Below are positions 54,140 to 62,621 of a stretch of DNA of 64,000 nt, piece after piece; the stretch's first letter is position 1; each line of letters starts with the position of its first letter. Position numbers and translations under genes: made by a program. Source of the stretch: CAVTYH01 sp963738835 (GTDB taxonomy: Bacteria; Planctomycetota; Planctomycetia; Pirellulales; JADZDJ01); contig CAVTYH010000004.1 in assembly GCA_963738835.1 (NCBI GenBank), forward strand, positions 62,001 to 126,000, in the 5' to 3' direction. Under the pieces are notes generated by a model. The model ran no database searches, was not told the DNA's origin, and saw nothing but the letters and a program-made list of their open reading frames with translations.

Positions 54140-55471
54140 TCAATCTTGCAACATTGTTCGCTGACGGAAGGCGCTGGCGGGCAGGCGCACGCCGGCTTGT
54201 TCCAGGCGGTCCATAAACGTTGGACGGATACCGGTCGATTCGAATCGTCCCACCGCTCTTCCGTTTTCATCGATGCCATCCTGGCAATACATATATATGT
54301 CTTGCATCACGACAGTCTCTTGCTCCATGCCGACGATTTCGGTGATGTGCGTCACCTTGCGAACGCCCCCTTGCAGTCGCGAGGCCTGAATTACCAAATC
54401 GACGGAACTGGCGATCTGCTGCCGGAGCGCTTTCAAAGGCAACTCGAAACCGGCCATCGTAATCATGGTTTCGATGCGCGCGATGGCGTCGCGCGGCGTG
54501 TTGGCGTGGAGCGTCGTCATCGAGCCTTCGTGACCAGTGTTCATGGCTTGCAGCATATCGAGCGTTTCGGCTCCACGGCACTCACCGATGATCACTCGTT
54601 CCGGCCGCATACGCAGCGCGTTCTTCACCAGATCGGTGGCCGTAATGGCGCCTTTACCTTCGATGTTGGGTGGCCTTGTCTCCAGCCGCACAATGTGCTC
54701 TTGCTGAAGCTGCAATTCCGCCGCGTCTTCGATCGTCACGATACGCTCGTGGCCGGGGATAAAGCTCGATAGCGTGTTAAGCAGCGTCGTTTTACCGGAG
54801 CCGGTTCCGCCTGAAATAATGATATTCAGTCGTCCCTTGATCGCGCCTTCCAACAACATCACCATTTCCGGTGTAAATGCTTTGTAGTTCAGCAGGTCTT
54901 CCAGCTTCAGCGGATTCGCGCCGAAACGACGAATTGAAACCGCGGGACCGTCAAGCGCCAAGGGCGGAATAATGGCGTTCACACGGCTGCCATCGGGCAA
55001 GCGGGCATCGACCATCGGGCAAACTTCGTCGACGCGCCGCCCAACACGTGAAACGATGCGATCGATGATTTGCAGCAAATGTCCGTTGTCGCGGAAATTG
55101 ACCCCCGTCTTTTCGAGCTTGCCCCGACGTTCCACATAAACCTGCTTGGGACCGTTGATCAGAATATCGCTGATCGACGGATCCTTGAGCAGGAATTCGA
55201 GCGGGCCGAGCCCGAAGGTTTCGTCGAGAACTTCCTCGACCAGCCGATCGCGCTCGCTGCGGTTGAGCAGGTGATCTTCGGTGTCGCAGAGATGCTCTAC
55301 GACGAGGCGAATTTCGCGGCGTAGCACGTCGCCTTCAAGTTCGCCTACACGAGTCAAATCGAGCTTATCGACCAGCTTCGTGTGAATGCGGCGCTTGAGC
55401 GCCTCGAATTCGGAAGCCGATGTCTTCTCGTTAGCACGATTGCTAGCCGTTAGTGGTTTTGCCGCAGCCAT
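54140..55471 (-). CDS. cpaF: Tad pilus assembly ATPase TadA/CpaF
   Basis: This hexameric secretion ATPase powers pilus assembly (and retraction in some species). I chose ATG 55471 (MAAAKPLTASNRANEK); 24 codons upstream are not family-like. N-terminal helical domain to about residue 90, then DPSISDILINGPKQVYVERRGK. Walker A is SGGTGSGKTTLLN, the Asp box near IVTIEDAAELQL, and Walker B region RVIIGECRG. His box TLHANTPRDA is present. It is co-directional with cpaE and tadB. Confidence 0.95.
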   Translation of the reverse strand: MAAAKPLTASNRANEKTSASEFEALKRRIHTKLVDKLDLTRVGELEGDVLRREIRLVVEHLCDTEDHLLNRSERDRLVEEVLDETFGLGPLEFLLKDPSISDILINGPKQVYVERRGKLEKTGVNFRDNGHLLQIIDRIVSRVGRRVDEVCPMVDARLPDGSRVNAIIPPLALDGPAVSIRRFGANPLKLEDLLNYKAFTPEMVMLLEGAIKGRLNIIISGGTGSGKTTLLNTLSSFIPGHERIVTIEDAAELQLQQEHIVRLETRPPNIEGKGAITATDLVKNALRMRPERVIIGECRGAETLDMLQAMNTGHEGSMTTLHANTPRDAIARIETMITMAGFELPLKALRQQIASSVDLVIQASRLQGGVRKVTHITEIVGMEQETVVMQDIYMYCQDGIDENGRAVGRFESTGIRPTFMDRLEQAGVRLPASAFRQRTMLQD

Positions 55472-55656
55472 GGCGCGAAATTCGATGGTGTGTGCCGAAG
55501 TCTGGACCAATCGCAGTGGGCACTGGTCGCCCTCGGGAACCATAGCTTACAAATGGCGACGTGGATGAGGCAAAAAGGCGTCGCTAGAAGAAGGGACCTA
55601 TTTCACAATCCGGAGCCTGGAGCCGCCAGCGACTTAGCGTTGTGCGGATTGATTGC

Positions 55657-56877
55657 TACTTCTTGCCGAACAAAGTACGCCAACGAGAGCCTTTGCTGGC
55701 TTTGGCGTCGTCGGTGCCGTCAGCAGCTTCTTTATCAGGCGTGCGCGCCTGAGGTGAAATACTCGGCCAGCTCGATGAACGATTGTGTGATCGCCGCCTT
55801 CGGCGCCTGTTCAACGAGCGGCACACCGTTGTTGCGCACTTCCGACATCGTGCGGTAATCGTTCGGCAGTTGCCAGAATATCTCGCGGCCCATCGTTTCC
55901 TGAGCCTTCTTCAAACTGATTTGCGAAGCGTCGAGTCCGGCACGGTTGACAACGATTTTGACTTTGTCCTTCAACCCATTGATTTCGCCGAACGACAACA
56001 TCAGTCGCACCACGTTCCGCAGACAGGGCAAATCCAACTGCGTTACCAGCAGCACCTGAGTCGCCGTTTCCAGGGCCACCATGTCGATTGCCGAATATCC
56101 CTTCGACAGATCAAGAATCAAATGCGTGAATGTCGCCTTCAGCAGGCCGATCATCCGTTGCAAATCTTCGGGCGTGACATGTGCGGCATCTTCCAATTGC
56201 ACAGGCCGAGGCAACAGGAACAGACCGGAAGAGTGTTTTGTCAGCGAACGCTTGAGCAGCGTAAAATCGAGCCGCGTCACGTTCTGAGCGACGTCGACGA
56301 GCGTGTAGTCGGGAATGGTGTCGAGGAAAACATCGGCATCGCCCAAGCTAAGGTCAAGGTCCACCAGACAGACCGAGTTCTTCGAGTCAGCAGCTAGTGC
56401 GCATCCCAAGTTGACGGCCAGACTCGTTGTGCCTACACCGCCCGTGGAGCCACAGACGGCAATCACCTGGCTGCCGCGAACCTTGCCTTCGCCTTTGCCG
56501 AATTGTCGTTCGCTCAGCCGTTCTAATGCGCCAACAAGATCTTCAATTCTGACCGGCTTAGGTAGAAACTCTTTGGCGCCTGCCCGCATGGCTCGCAAAA
56601 TCAGCGTGCCATCGGTCGAACCGCTGACGACCAAAATGCTGCATTGCGGCGAAGCGGCGGCGAGTTGTTCGACAAGTTTGAGCCCCTTATCCGGATCGGC
56701 GTCGAGCGCAACGACACCAATATCAGGATGTGTTTGCGCAACAACATCGGCGAAGAACTCGTAGCGTGAGCACTCCGCCTCGAGCCAGACCATGTCGAGG
56801 CCCAGCAAAAGCGATTTGAGCGACTCGCGTGCCGGATCGCTGGGATCGACGATCGCTAGTCGAAGAACATTGGACAT
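55657..56877 (-). CDS. cpaE: Tad pilus localisation ATPase TadZ/CpaE, frameshift at the C-terminus
   Basis: This MinD/ParA-like protein places the Tad machine in the cell. Residues about 1-125 form a receiver-like domain (RLAIVDPSDPARESLKSLL, VVALDADPDKGL), followed by the deviant Walker A CGSTGGVGTTSLAVNL near 140 and VCLVDLDLSLGDADVFL. The open frame ends after EYFTSGAHA, but near 55740 a base is missing; the next frame gives a Lys-rich ending, RWRTLFGKK, stopping at 55657, which is how related proteins finish. I therefore extend the gene. Confidence 0.9.
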
Positions 56878-56964
56878 AGTTGCATACCGACAGACGTACC
56901 GCTTTGCCCGTCAAGTGAAATCGACACCTGCAAACCGGCAAAGTAATCTAAGTGCAATTCGCCC

Positions 56965-58758
56965 TTAGTTTAATACGTCATAACCCACGGGTCCGATGAA
57001 ACCCGGGCCATTCCCACTAGCATTGGTGCGTGTTGCAGAACGCTGATCTGGCTGACTGGTCGGGTTGTACCGATTCTGCCCAGCGGCCGGCGCTACTGAG
57101 TTGCGGCCTGCGCTGGCCGCAGAGAAGACGCTGGCCGATTGTCCGGGTCGTCGCGCTTCGCTGGAGCTTGCCGGTGCGGGCGTGCCCGGCGAAATGTCTT
57201 CGATTCGCTGTGAGCCGCCGCCGGGAAGCACGCCGCCATCGGAATTGCTACCGCCGACGCTACAGCCGCATCCCGGACCACAAGGCCCCTTGGATGGCAC
57301 TTCGATGTAGCCGCGCCAGTATTGCTGACAATCGTTCGGCACATCGCTGTGCATTCCTGGCAGACACTGCGGAGTTTCACAGGGATCAAGCCCCGCAGCA
57401 ACTTCAGGCGTGACTAGAATCAGCAATTCAACTTCTTCTTCAATCTGGCTGGTGCGGCGGAAGGCGGCTCCCACCCAGGGCAATTCGCCAAGCCAAGGGA
57501 TTTCACGATTCGACGCTTCAAGACGTGTCTGCACAAGCCCGGCGATCGCTAAGGTTTGGCCCGGTTTCATTTCCACCCCGGTATCCGCTTCCCGCACCCG
57601 TAACCCTGGAACGGTGGTGCCGTTGATGGTGATGCTGCGCGTGGGATCGATTTCGCTAACCCGCGGGCGCACTTCCAAGCGCACATTGCCGTTCCCCAAT
57701 ACAATGGGCACAAAATCTAACTGCGTACCGAATTTTTTGTATTCAATCGACACGGTGCCCAAACTTTGCGGCACTAGAATCGGAAACTCGCCGCCGGAGT
57801 TGAAGAACGCCGGCCGACCACTAACGGTAACCAGGGTCGGATCGGATAGAATCTTCAGCACGTCTTCTTTACGCAGCGCTTCCAGAAAGCCAAAGAAAGC
57901 ACTGTTGCCATCGACCAAGCCGAAACGCACTGTGTCGCCAGCTCCCTGCGCCGCCGCGGTTCCGCCTGAGACACTAGCGGCGCTGAGCAGCCCACTAACG
58001 CTAGAGGCAATAAAGCTATTGCCGTTGATTTTGGCGAAGTCGAATCCCAATGATCGGGCTTTGGTTCGCGAGACTTCCGCCACTTTCACGTGCAAGAGAA
58101 TCTGCTGCACGCCCCCGACACGGATGTCGGGAATCACTTTGGGGTAATAATCTTGGGCGATCTGAATGATTTGACTGACTGTATCCGGTCGATCGACGAA
58201 CCCGGTCAAGAGCACACTGCTCGCCATCGGGCGAACCTTCAAATTGGCCGCTGGAAACTGCGAATTCAGCAGCTCTTGCAATTCGCGGGCATCTCCGTAA
58301 ACAACGCAATCGACCGAATAAATTTGGCCTTTGTCGTTCCAGAGGTTGATCTGCGTGACACCGGCTTTTTTGGCCGCCACTTGAATTTCGTTGGGCGAGA
58401 GCGGCGTCAGCTCGACAATGTCTTTGTTGTTCACCTGCGCGCGCGGAATATTCTGATCCAGCGACAACACCCGGCTGGAGTTCACGGTCATCTCAATCCG
58501 CTCGTTCGGCGATTGGATGCGGTGGATGACCGGCTCCGTGCCCGATGAAGCGGGCGTGGCGGCGCTGGTTTCCTGCGCAGGCGGATAGCTTGGCGGCGTT
58601 GGGACCTGCGGGGCACCGGGCGCTGAAAATGCTCCGGCTGGCGGCAGCGGGGCAGTCAGTTCTTGCCCAGGCGCAAGAGCCGCGGCCAAAGTGCAAATAA
58701 GCAGGTTTGCGCCAAGAAAGCGCACGATGGGCATCCGCCCAGGAATGTTTGAGAACAT
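56965..58758 (-). CDS. cpaC: Tad pilus secretin RcpA/CpaC
   Basis: The secretin forms the outer-membrane channel for the pilus. It has 597 residues from ATG 58758 with GAGAGG upstream, and a signal peptide (LLICTLAAALAPGQ). Residues about 80-260 contain the BON/N-terminal domains (VNSSRVLSLDQNIPRAQVNNKDIVELTPLS). The secretin core is about 275-480, with the characteristic VPGLRVREADTGVEMKPGQTLAIAGLV and ELLILVTPEV. The last 110 residues are Pro/Gly/Cys-rich with CGPGCGCSVGG, an unusual tail. Confidence 0.93.
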   Translation of the reverse strand: MFSNIPGRMPIVRFLGANLLICTLAAALAPGQELTAPLPPAGAFSAPGAPQVPTPPSYPPAQETSAATPASSGTEPVIHRIQSPNERIEMTVNSSRVLSLDQNIPRAQVNNKDIVELTPLSPNEIQVAAKKAGVTQINLWNDKGQIYSVDCVVYGDARELQELLNSQFPAANLKVRPMASSVLLTGFVDRPDTVSQIIQIAQDYYPKVIPDIRVGGVQQILLHVKVAEVSRTKARSLGFDFAKINGNSFIASSVSGLLSAASVSGGTAAAQGAGDTVRFGLVDGNSAFFGFLEALRKEDVLKILSDPTLVTVSGRPAFFNSGGEFPILVPQSLGTVSIEYKKFGTQLDFVPIVLGNGNVRLEVRPRVSEIDPTRSITINGTTVPGLRVREADTGVEMKPGQTLAIAGLVQTRLEASNREIPWLGELPWVGAAFRRTSQIEEEVELLILVTPEVAAGLDPCETPQCLPGMHSDVPNDCQQYWRGYIEVPSKGPCGPGCGCSVGGSNSDGGVLPGGGSQRIEDISPGTPAPASSSEARRPGQSASVFSAASAGRNSVAPAAGQNRYNPTSQPDQRSATRTNASGNGPGFIGPVGYDVLN

Positions 58759-58890
58759 CCTTGTCCTCTCTGGTGTAGTCGAACGTGGCGTTTGGTTGAA
58801 AGTCGAAAGGAAAGACTGCGGGACGTGACTAACTGTCTAGGCGATCCGTTTCCGAATCCTGCGGAACCGTTTCGCTTGGATCGTCAATTG

Positions 58891-60003
58891 TTAACTGTCT
58901 CCAACGGGAGGTCTCTGGCCGCCCGGCAACATAAAGTTCGGGGTCGTGTCGATCGCTGGATTCGGAGTTGCAGTCGGGCCGGCCGATGGAGGAGGCGTCG
59001 TTGGAATCGGCATTGAGACTGCGGGCGCTTTGTTGCCGGCGCCAGGTGCAGCGCCGTTTGTGCTGTTGTTCCACCAACGGCCATCTTTGTTACTGCGGGT
59101 AAAATCAACGCGGCTTAGTTCGTCGGCCTTAATCACTTCCATCGTGAAGTGCTCTTCTGGCTCCGGGGGCGCGATCTGAGCAAGTATGTGCCCAGCCGGT
59201 TGTGCCGGTGTCGTTTGACGTTTTAGCCAAGCCAGCACGCCACCGTTTTTGTCAGGCGAACCGTCTGGAGCATCGTGATTGCGGTCTGAGTGGCCGCTGC
59301 CTTGCAGAATTTCGCTTTCTTCTGCGCCGGCCGTTTCAGTAACAGCATCGTCATCGGGATGCCGCAGCACCAAGCGGATCTTGCCCATTTCACCGGCCAG
59401 AGCAATGGTTTCTGCCTGCGAAGGTGTCACCAAAAGCGAAACAGTCTTCGCGGTAATCGATTCATCCGACTTATTGCCTTCCGCCGGGCGATACTGGTCG
59501 TTGACCGCAAATACGCGGATATCTTGCAGGATCGTTTTGGCCATTTGATCCGTCGTGCTGGAATTGTGCTTCACGGCCAGAAGCACATCGACGCGATCGC
59601 CGGGTTGTAGCAAGTTTCCCGTTGCGCTAACCGCATCGGCCGACACCGCCACCACTCGGTAACCACGCGGGATTTCTTCGATTCGATGATCGACGGCAAA
59701 TTTCGCTTTTCGCAGCGGCTCGTCAGTCAGAATGATGCCGCCGGCCCGCTGGCCTTGAGCATCTTTCAAGTCGCGAATGGCATCGGCCGGAATTTTATCT
59801 TTGGGCCATTCTTCAAGTTTGAGATTTTTCTCGCCCAGTGGCTCATTGACTTTGATATCTCTGAGCGCGACTAAAATTGGCTCTTTCTCAACGACAGGGG
59901 CGGCGTTGCGATTGCGCGCGTCCATCACCTGGCTAATGCCAATCGAGGCCACCAGGCCGCAGCCCAGCGCAAGCAACAGCAGTATTAATGACTTAGGTCG
60001 CAT
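58891..60003 (-). CDS. cpaB: Tad pilus assembly protein RcpC/CpaB
   Basis: This periplasmic protein with an N-terminal anchor helps the secretin. The anchor is MRPKSLILLLLALGCGLVASIGI. Next is a SAF (antifreeze-like) domain near residues 43-125 (VALRDIKVNEPLGEKNLKLEEWP), then the RcpC domain with GYRVVAVSADAVSATGNLLQPGDRVDVLLAV, and TVSLLVTPSQAETIALAGEMGKIRLVLR near 190-215. The last 130 residues are low-complexity and Pro-rich. It lies between tadE and cpaC in the operon. Confidence 0.92.
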   Translation of the reverse strand: MRPKSLILLLLALGCGLVASIGISQVMDARNRNAAPVVEKEPILVALRDIKVNEPLGEKNLKLEEWPKDKIPADAIRDLKDAQGQRAGGIILTDEPLRKAKFAVDHRIEEIPRGYRVVAVSADAVSATGNLLQPGDRVDVLLAVKHNSSTTDQMAKTILQDIRVFAVNDQYRPAEGNKSDESITAKTVSLLVTPSQAETIALAGEMGKIRLVLRHPDDDAVTETAGAEESEILQGSGHSDRNHDAPDGSPDKNGGVLAWLKRQTTPAQPAGHILAQIAPPEPEEHFTMEVIKADELSRVDFTRSNKDGRWWNNSTNGAAPGAGNKAPAVSMPIPTTPPPSAGPTATPNPAIDTTPNFMLPGGQRPPVGDS

Positions 60004-60100
60004 TCCCCCTCACGATCCGATCCGAACTTCAATTCCGTTTTTGATTCAGGATTCTAGTGTTGATCTTAGTAAAATTGTTGTACTGAACGCTTAAAACTGA

Positions 60101-60613
60101 TTATTGAACGGCTTCGCGGCGCATCGTGGCAGTCGCCGTCAATGTTTTGCCCCCTAAGTACATCGGCGATGGCAACCAACTAACCGAGTTAAAGCCGATC
60201 GAGACCGTACATGTAACCGCGCCGCCGTACCCAGCGCTGCTGGGTGGATCGGGCGAAACCGTTACCGTTGCGGAACCGGTCGGAATATTTGCCGCTGTCA
60301 AGTAACTGGTAACAGCGGTTTGAACCTGGGCTGTTGTCGAACCATCAAGTACGCCGACTCGCGCTCCTTCACGCGAGGCATTGGTAATTACTTGTTGAAC
60401 CATGACCATCCGCCCGTATTCGATCATGCCGAACACGAGCAGAAAGAAGACAGGGGCTACAAAGGCGAACTCGACGACAGCAGCCCCCCGTCGGTTTCTT
60501 CGGCACGATCGCCAGAGATTCTCCACCTTGAGATTTGCCGCCGGTCCATTTACCTGTTGGCGGGTCAATTTTTGGATCGAACAATCGCGATAGCATGATG
60601 TTAGGTTAGTCAT
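60101..60613 (-). CDS. tadE: TadE-like minor pseudopilin
   Basis: I chose ATG 60613 (MTNLTSCYRDCSIQKL), which overlaps the end of the prepilin peptidase gene by four bases; this suggests translational coupling. The TadE motif is clear: RRNRRGAAVVEFAFVAPVFFLLVFGMIEYGRMVMVQQ, with the Glu at +5 after the RRG|AAVVE cleavage context. The rest is a beta-rich pilin-like domain to VTVSPDPPSSAGYGG and a final strand. It is processed by the peptidase encoded beside it. Confidence 0.9.
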   Translation of the reverse strand: MTNLTSCYRDCSIQKLTRQQVNGPAANLKVENLWRSCRRNRRGAAVVEFAFVAPVFFLLVFGMIEYGRMVMVQQVITNASREGARVGVLDGSTTAQVQTAVTSYLTAANIPTGSATVTVSPDPPSSAGYGGAVTCTVSIGFNSVSWLPSPMYLGGKTLTATATMRREAVQ

Positions 60614-61172
60614 AGCAGCAGTCCTGCCCAAAAGAAGTAAGCAATGGTGCCGATAGCGATAGGAATGCCATAAGGCAATAACAGCATGGAACTTTTGCGC
60701 TCGGCCGCAATGGTGGCCAGTGCAGATGGATTGCCGATCGTCAGCATTTCGTTGACGATCACCAAGAACTGATTCTTGTGCTTGCGCCAGCTTCGACCGA
60801 TGAGCACCATCCCCAGGGCAATCACGCCGCCAATAACGGCCGAGGCGCAAAACGAATAAAACGTTGTTTTCACGCCCACCCAGCGCCCACTCCGGCTAGC
60901 AACTTCACGTCGCCGGCTCCCATGCCGCCGATGGCATACGCTGGCAGCAGCAGCGCAAGGCCGACCATCATGCCCAGCAAACTGGCGCCGAGTCCCTCCC
61001 AGCCAAACGCGACGGTGTTGTAAACAATGCCGCTGAGGACCAGCGGAAACGTCAACCAATTGGGCACTTTCAATTGCCAGCCATCAATCAAGGCGGCCAC
61101 AACCAGGGTGATGGTCACCAGCCATATCGGCCAATGTTCAAGGGCGCTGGCGAAAAAATTGTTGTCCGGCAT
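60610..61172 (-). CDS. cpaA: Tad prepilin peptidase TadV/CpaA, one frameshift
   Basis: This is an A24-type aspartic peptidase of the inner membrane which cleaves Flp prepilin and TadE. The start is ATG 61172. The catalytic GxGD motif is in GGMGAGDVKLLAGVG near residue 88, and the first Asp is in AALIDGWQLKVPNW near 30. Near 60880 the frame shifts and the final helices continue (TTFYSFCASAVIGGVIALGMVLIG and LLLPYGIPIAIGTIAYFFWAGLLL), ending at 60610. The break lies in a GGGCGCTGGGTGGGC run. Confidence 0.9.
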
Positions 61173-61278
61173 GGGGAGGATTCCTTACCTCTTCAATTGC
61201 GATGGTGTGGGGAATGACAAAAAGTGCAAAATGCAAAACTGTATCTGGCGTGTTTTGCGTTTTGCTATTTGCGTTCGC

Positions 61279-61389
61279 TCAAGCGCGGGCTGTAACCGCA
61301 AGGCTGACGAAGACTACTACTACCGTGATGAAATAACTCACGATCTGAATCGCACCCCAGACGGCCTCGGTCGGAATTGCAGCGTACAT
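61279..61389 (-). CDS. 36-residue membrane peptide of the Tad locus
   Basis: This frame runs from ATG 61389 to TGA 61281-61279 with GAGG six bases before the start. It encodes an N-terminal AAIPTEAVWGAIQIV segment and one long hydrophobic helix (SYFITVVVVFVSLAV) ending TARA. It is not a Flp pilin: the G|xxxxE cleavage site is absent. It lies between the pilin gene and the prepilin peptidase on the same strand and has a good ribosome binding site, so it is likely expressed. No family is recognised; a small structural or regulatory partner of the pilus is a guess. Confidence 0.55.
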   Translation of the reverse strand: MYAAIPTEAVWGAIQIVSYFITVVVVFVSLAVTARA

Positions 61390-61540
61390 GACAAACCTCG
61401 GTCCCTTTAGGCATACACGGCATGAGCGTTCCGATAATCAACCATACGTCAAAAACAGATACGAAGCGGGGATAATTTGGAGGCGTCGTGCCGTGGAAAC
61501 GTACAACCAGCAGCGTCATCCACCACCTCCGAACACGACC

Positions 61541-61570
61541 CAAGCCCAGGGGCACTCACCCCTGGGCTTG
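61541..61570 (-). terminator. Hairpin CAAGCCCAGGGG/CCCCTGGGCTTG after the pilin gene
   Basis: Perfect 12-base arms (61541-61552 and 61559-61570) and a 6-base loop lie about 40 bases after the pilin stop. No T run follows, so it may be a partial terminator or an mRNA-stabilising stem that sets pilin above the downstream genes. Confidence 0.6.
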
Positions 61571-61608
61571 GAATCACATCGGAAGGTAAACGTCACGCGA
61601 CGGTAGCA

Positions 61609-61791
61609 CTAGCTGCCGCCACCTAACGAGTTGGCGACGTTGGTAAATGTGGTGTTGGCATTGGTGCCGATGGAGCCGATGGCCGCCAGGCACACGATAA
61701 TAATCAACGCCAGCATCACCGCGTATTCGACCGCGGTGGGGCCGTCTTCAGAAACCAAAAACCGTTGAATCTTGTTGACGAATTTTGACAT
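61609..61791 (-). CDS. flp: Flp-type major pilin
   Basis: This is the main subunit of the Tad pilus. ATG 61791 (MSKFVNKIQRFLVSEDG) is chosen; GAGG lies nine bases upstream. Prepilin cleavage is expected after EDG, with Glu and Tyr at +5 and +6 (PTAVEY), followed by the hydrophobic helix AVMLALIIIVCLAAIGSIG. It has 60 residues, and the mature form about 45, typical for Flp pilins. It is the first gene of the leftward cluster and the closest to the c-di-GMP riboswitch. Confidence 0.93.
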   Translation of the reverse strand: MSKFVNKIQRFLVSEDGPTAVEYAVMLALIIIVCLAAIGSIGTNANTTFTNVANSLGGGS

Positions 61792-61979
61792 CGGAATGGA
61801 CCTCATATCTAAGTAGGAGAAAAATTGGAAAGCAAACCTCAAACTATTCAAACCAAACTTCCACGCAGACTTTCAAACCCGCACTACAAATGTGAACCCT
61901 CCCGCCGACGAACCAAGCTTTTGCTAACGCCAGCCTAGCTCATCGGAATTAACGATGATGATGGATTTCGCATGAGTGC

Positions 61980-62017
61980 GACGTCGGCCGATCACGATTT
62001 GGTGGCCGGCCGACGTC
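61980..62017 (-). promoter_or_regulatory. Hairpin GACGTCGGCC...GGCCGACGTC in the pilin leader
   Basis: Exact 10-base arms at 61980-61989 and 62008-62017 lie between the riboswitch and the pilin start. On the minus strand it could serve as part of the expression platform. No U tract follows, so it is not a standard terminator. Confidence 0.55.
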
Positions 62018-62137
62018 AGCCTGCAGATGCACCCAAGTCAAAACCCTGGTTAATGAACAACACGCGGCGCCTCGCCTCGATGGTGAGAGATTGTCGTCCA
62101 CTGTTGCCCCTAAGCAGGGCTCAAGCGACCAACACCC

Positions 62138-62224
62138 CTTCGGCAGCCTGGCAATCCTGACACACATACAGGACCCATAGCTTTGCGCCCCAGCCTTACG
62201 ACTGGTTTGCCTTTCTCGAGGATG
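62138..62224 (-). ncRNA. Cyclic-di-GMP-I (GEMM-I) riboswitch aptamer
   Basis: Read on the minus strand, the conserved GEMM-I core is present in order: GGCAAACC, the hairpin CCAGTC-GTAA-GGCTGG with a GNRA loop, GGCGCAAAGC, the bridge GGGTCCTG, and the 3' part CAGGATTGCCAGGCTGCCG that should receive the tetraloop. These match the published consensus (GGCAAACC...GACGCAAAGCC...GGG...AGCCaGGxUACCG). It lies about 350 bases before the Flp pilin start and points toward the Tad genes, so cyclic-di-GMP probably controls pilus expression. Whether it turns genes on or off cannot be read. Confidence 0.9.
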
Positions 62225-62621
62225 CAAACGCCTAGCAGGCCCGAATTCTGTTGCGCGCCAGTTTTGACGCACCGGACGATCTATTTTTGGAAAAGGATCC
62301 GGCGGTCTCTGACCACGCTTTACCACGACCCGAAAGTCATGTCACACGCCAAAAGTCACTTGATTGCTCAATTGCTTTTGCCTGTGCATTCAAACGTAGG
62401 TCGCGCTTTTCGGATGTCAAATCGAGAACTTTAAGAAATCTTTTACACAGCGCACACTTTCCCAATCACCGTGCGTAAACTTCTCGTTAGCAAACACTTT
62501 GCATCGAAACAAATATTTATTTGGCGCTTCCTTAAAAGCTATCGTTGTTGTGCAAGGCAAGAATTTGGCGGCGCAAAGTTTCATCTGATTCAGTGGTGGT
62601 AAAATTGCTCCGCGGTGGCAA
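62225..62621. other. Intergenic region between the divergent Tad leader and the toroid gene
   Basis: Nothing coding is recognised. It should contain promoters for both directions; one candidate is given separately. Confidence 0.5.
62393..62420 (-). promoter_or_regulatory. Candidate promoter for the riboswitch-Tad transcript
   Basis: On the minus strand, TTGACA (plus 62415-62420) and TACGTT (plus 62393-62398) are 16 bases apart, about 165 bases before the aptamer. The -35 element is perfect and the -10 is weak. Confidence 0.35.

Noticed and set aside
61400..61555. A minus-strand frame covering the gap between the pilin and the small peptide
   Set aside because: No start context or family sequence; it reads through the hairpin.
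61949..62326. A 125-codon minus-strand frame
   Set aside because: It lies over the c-di-GMP riboswitch and the leader; the RNA explains the sequence better.
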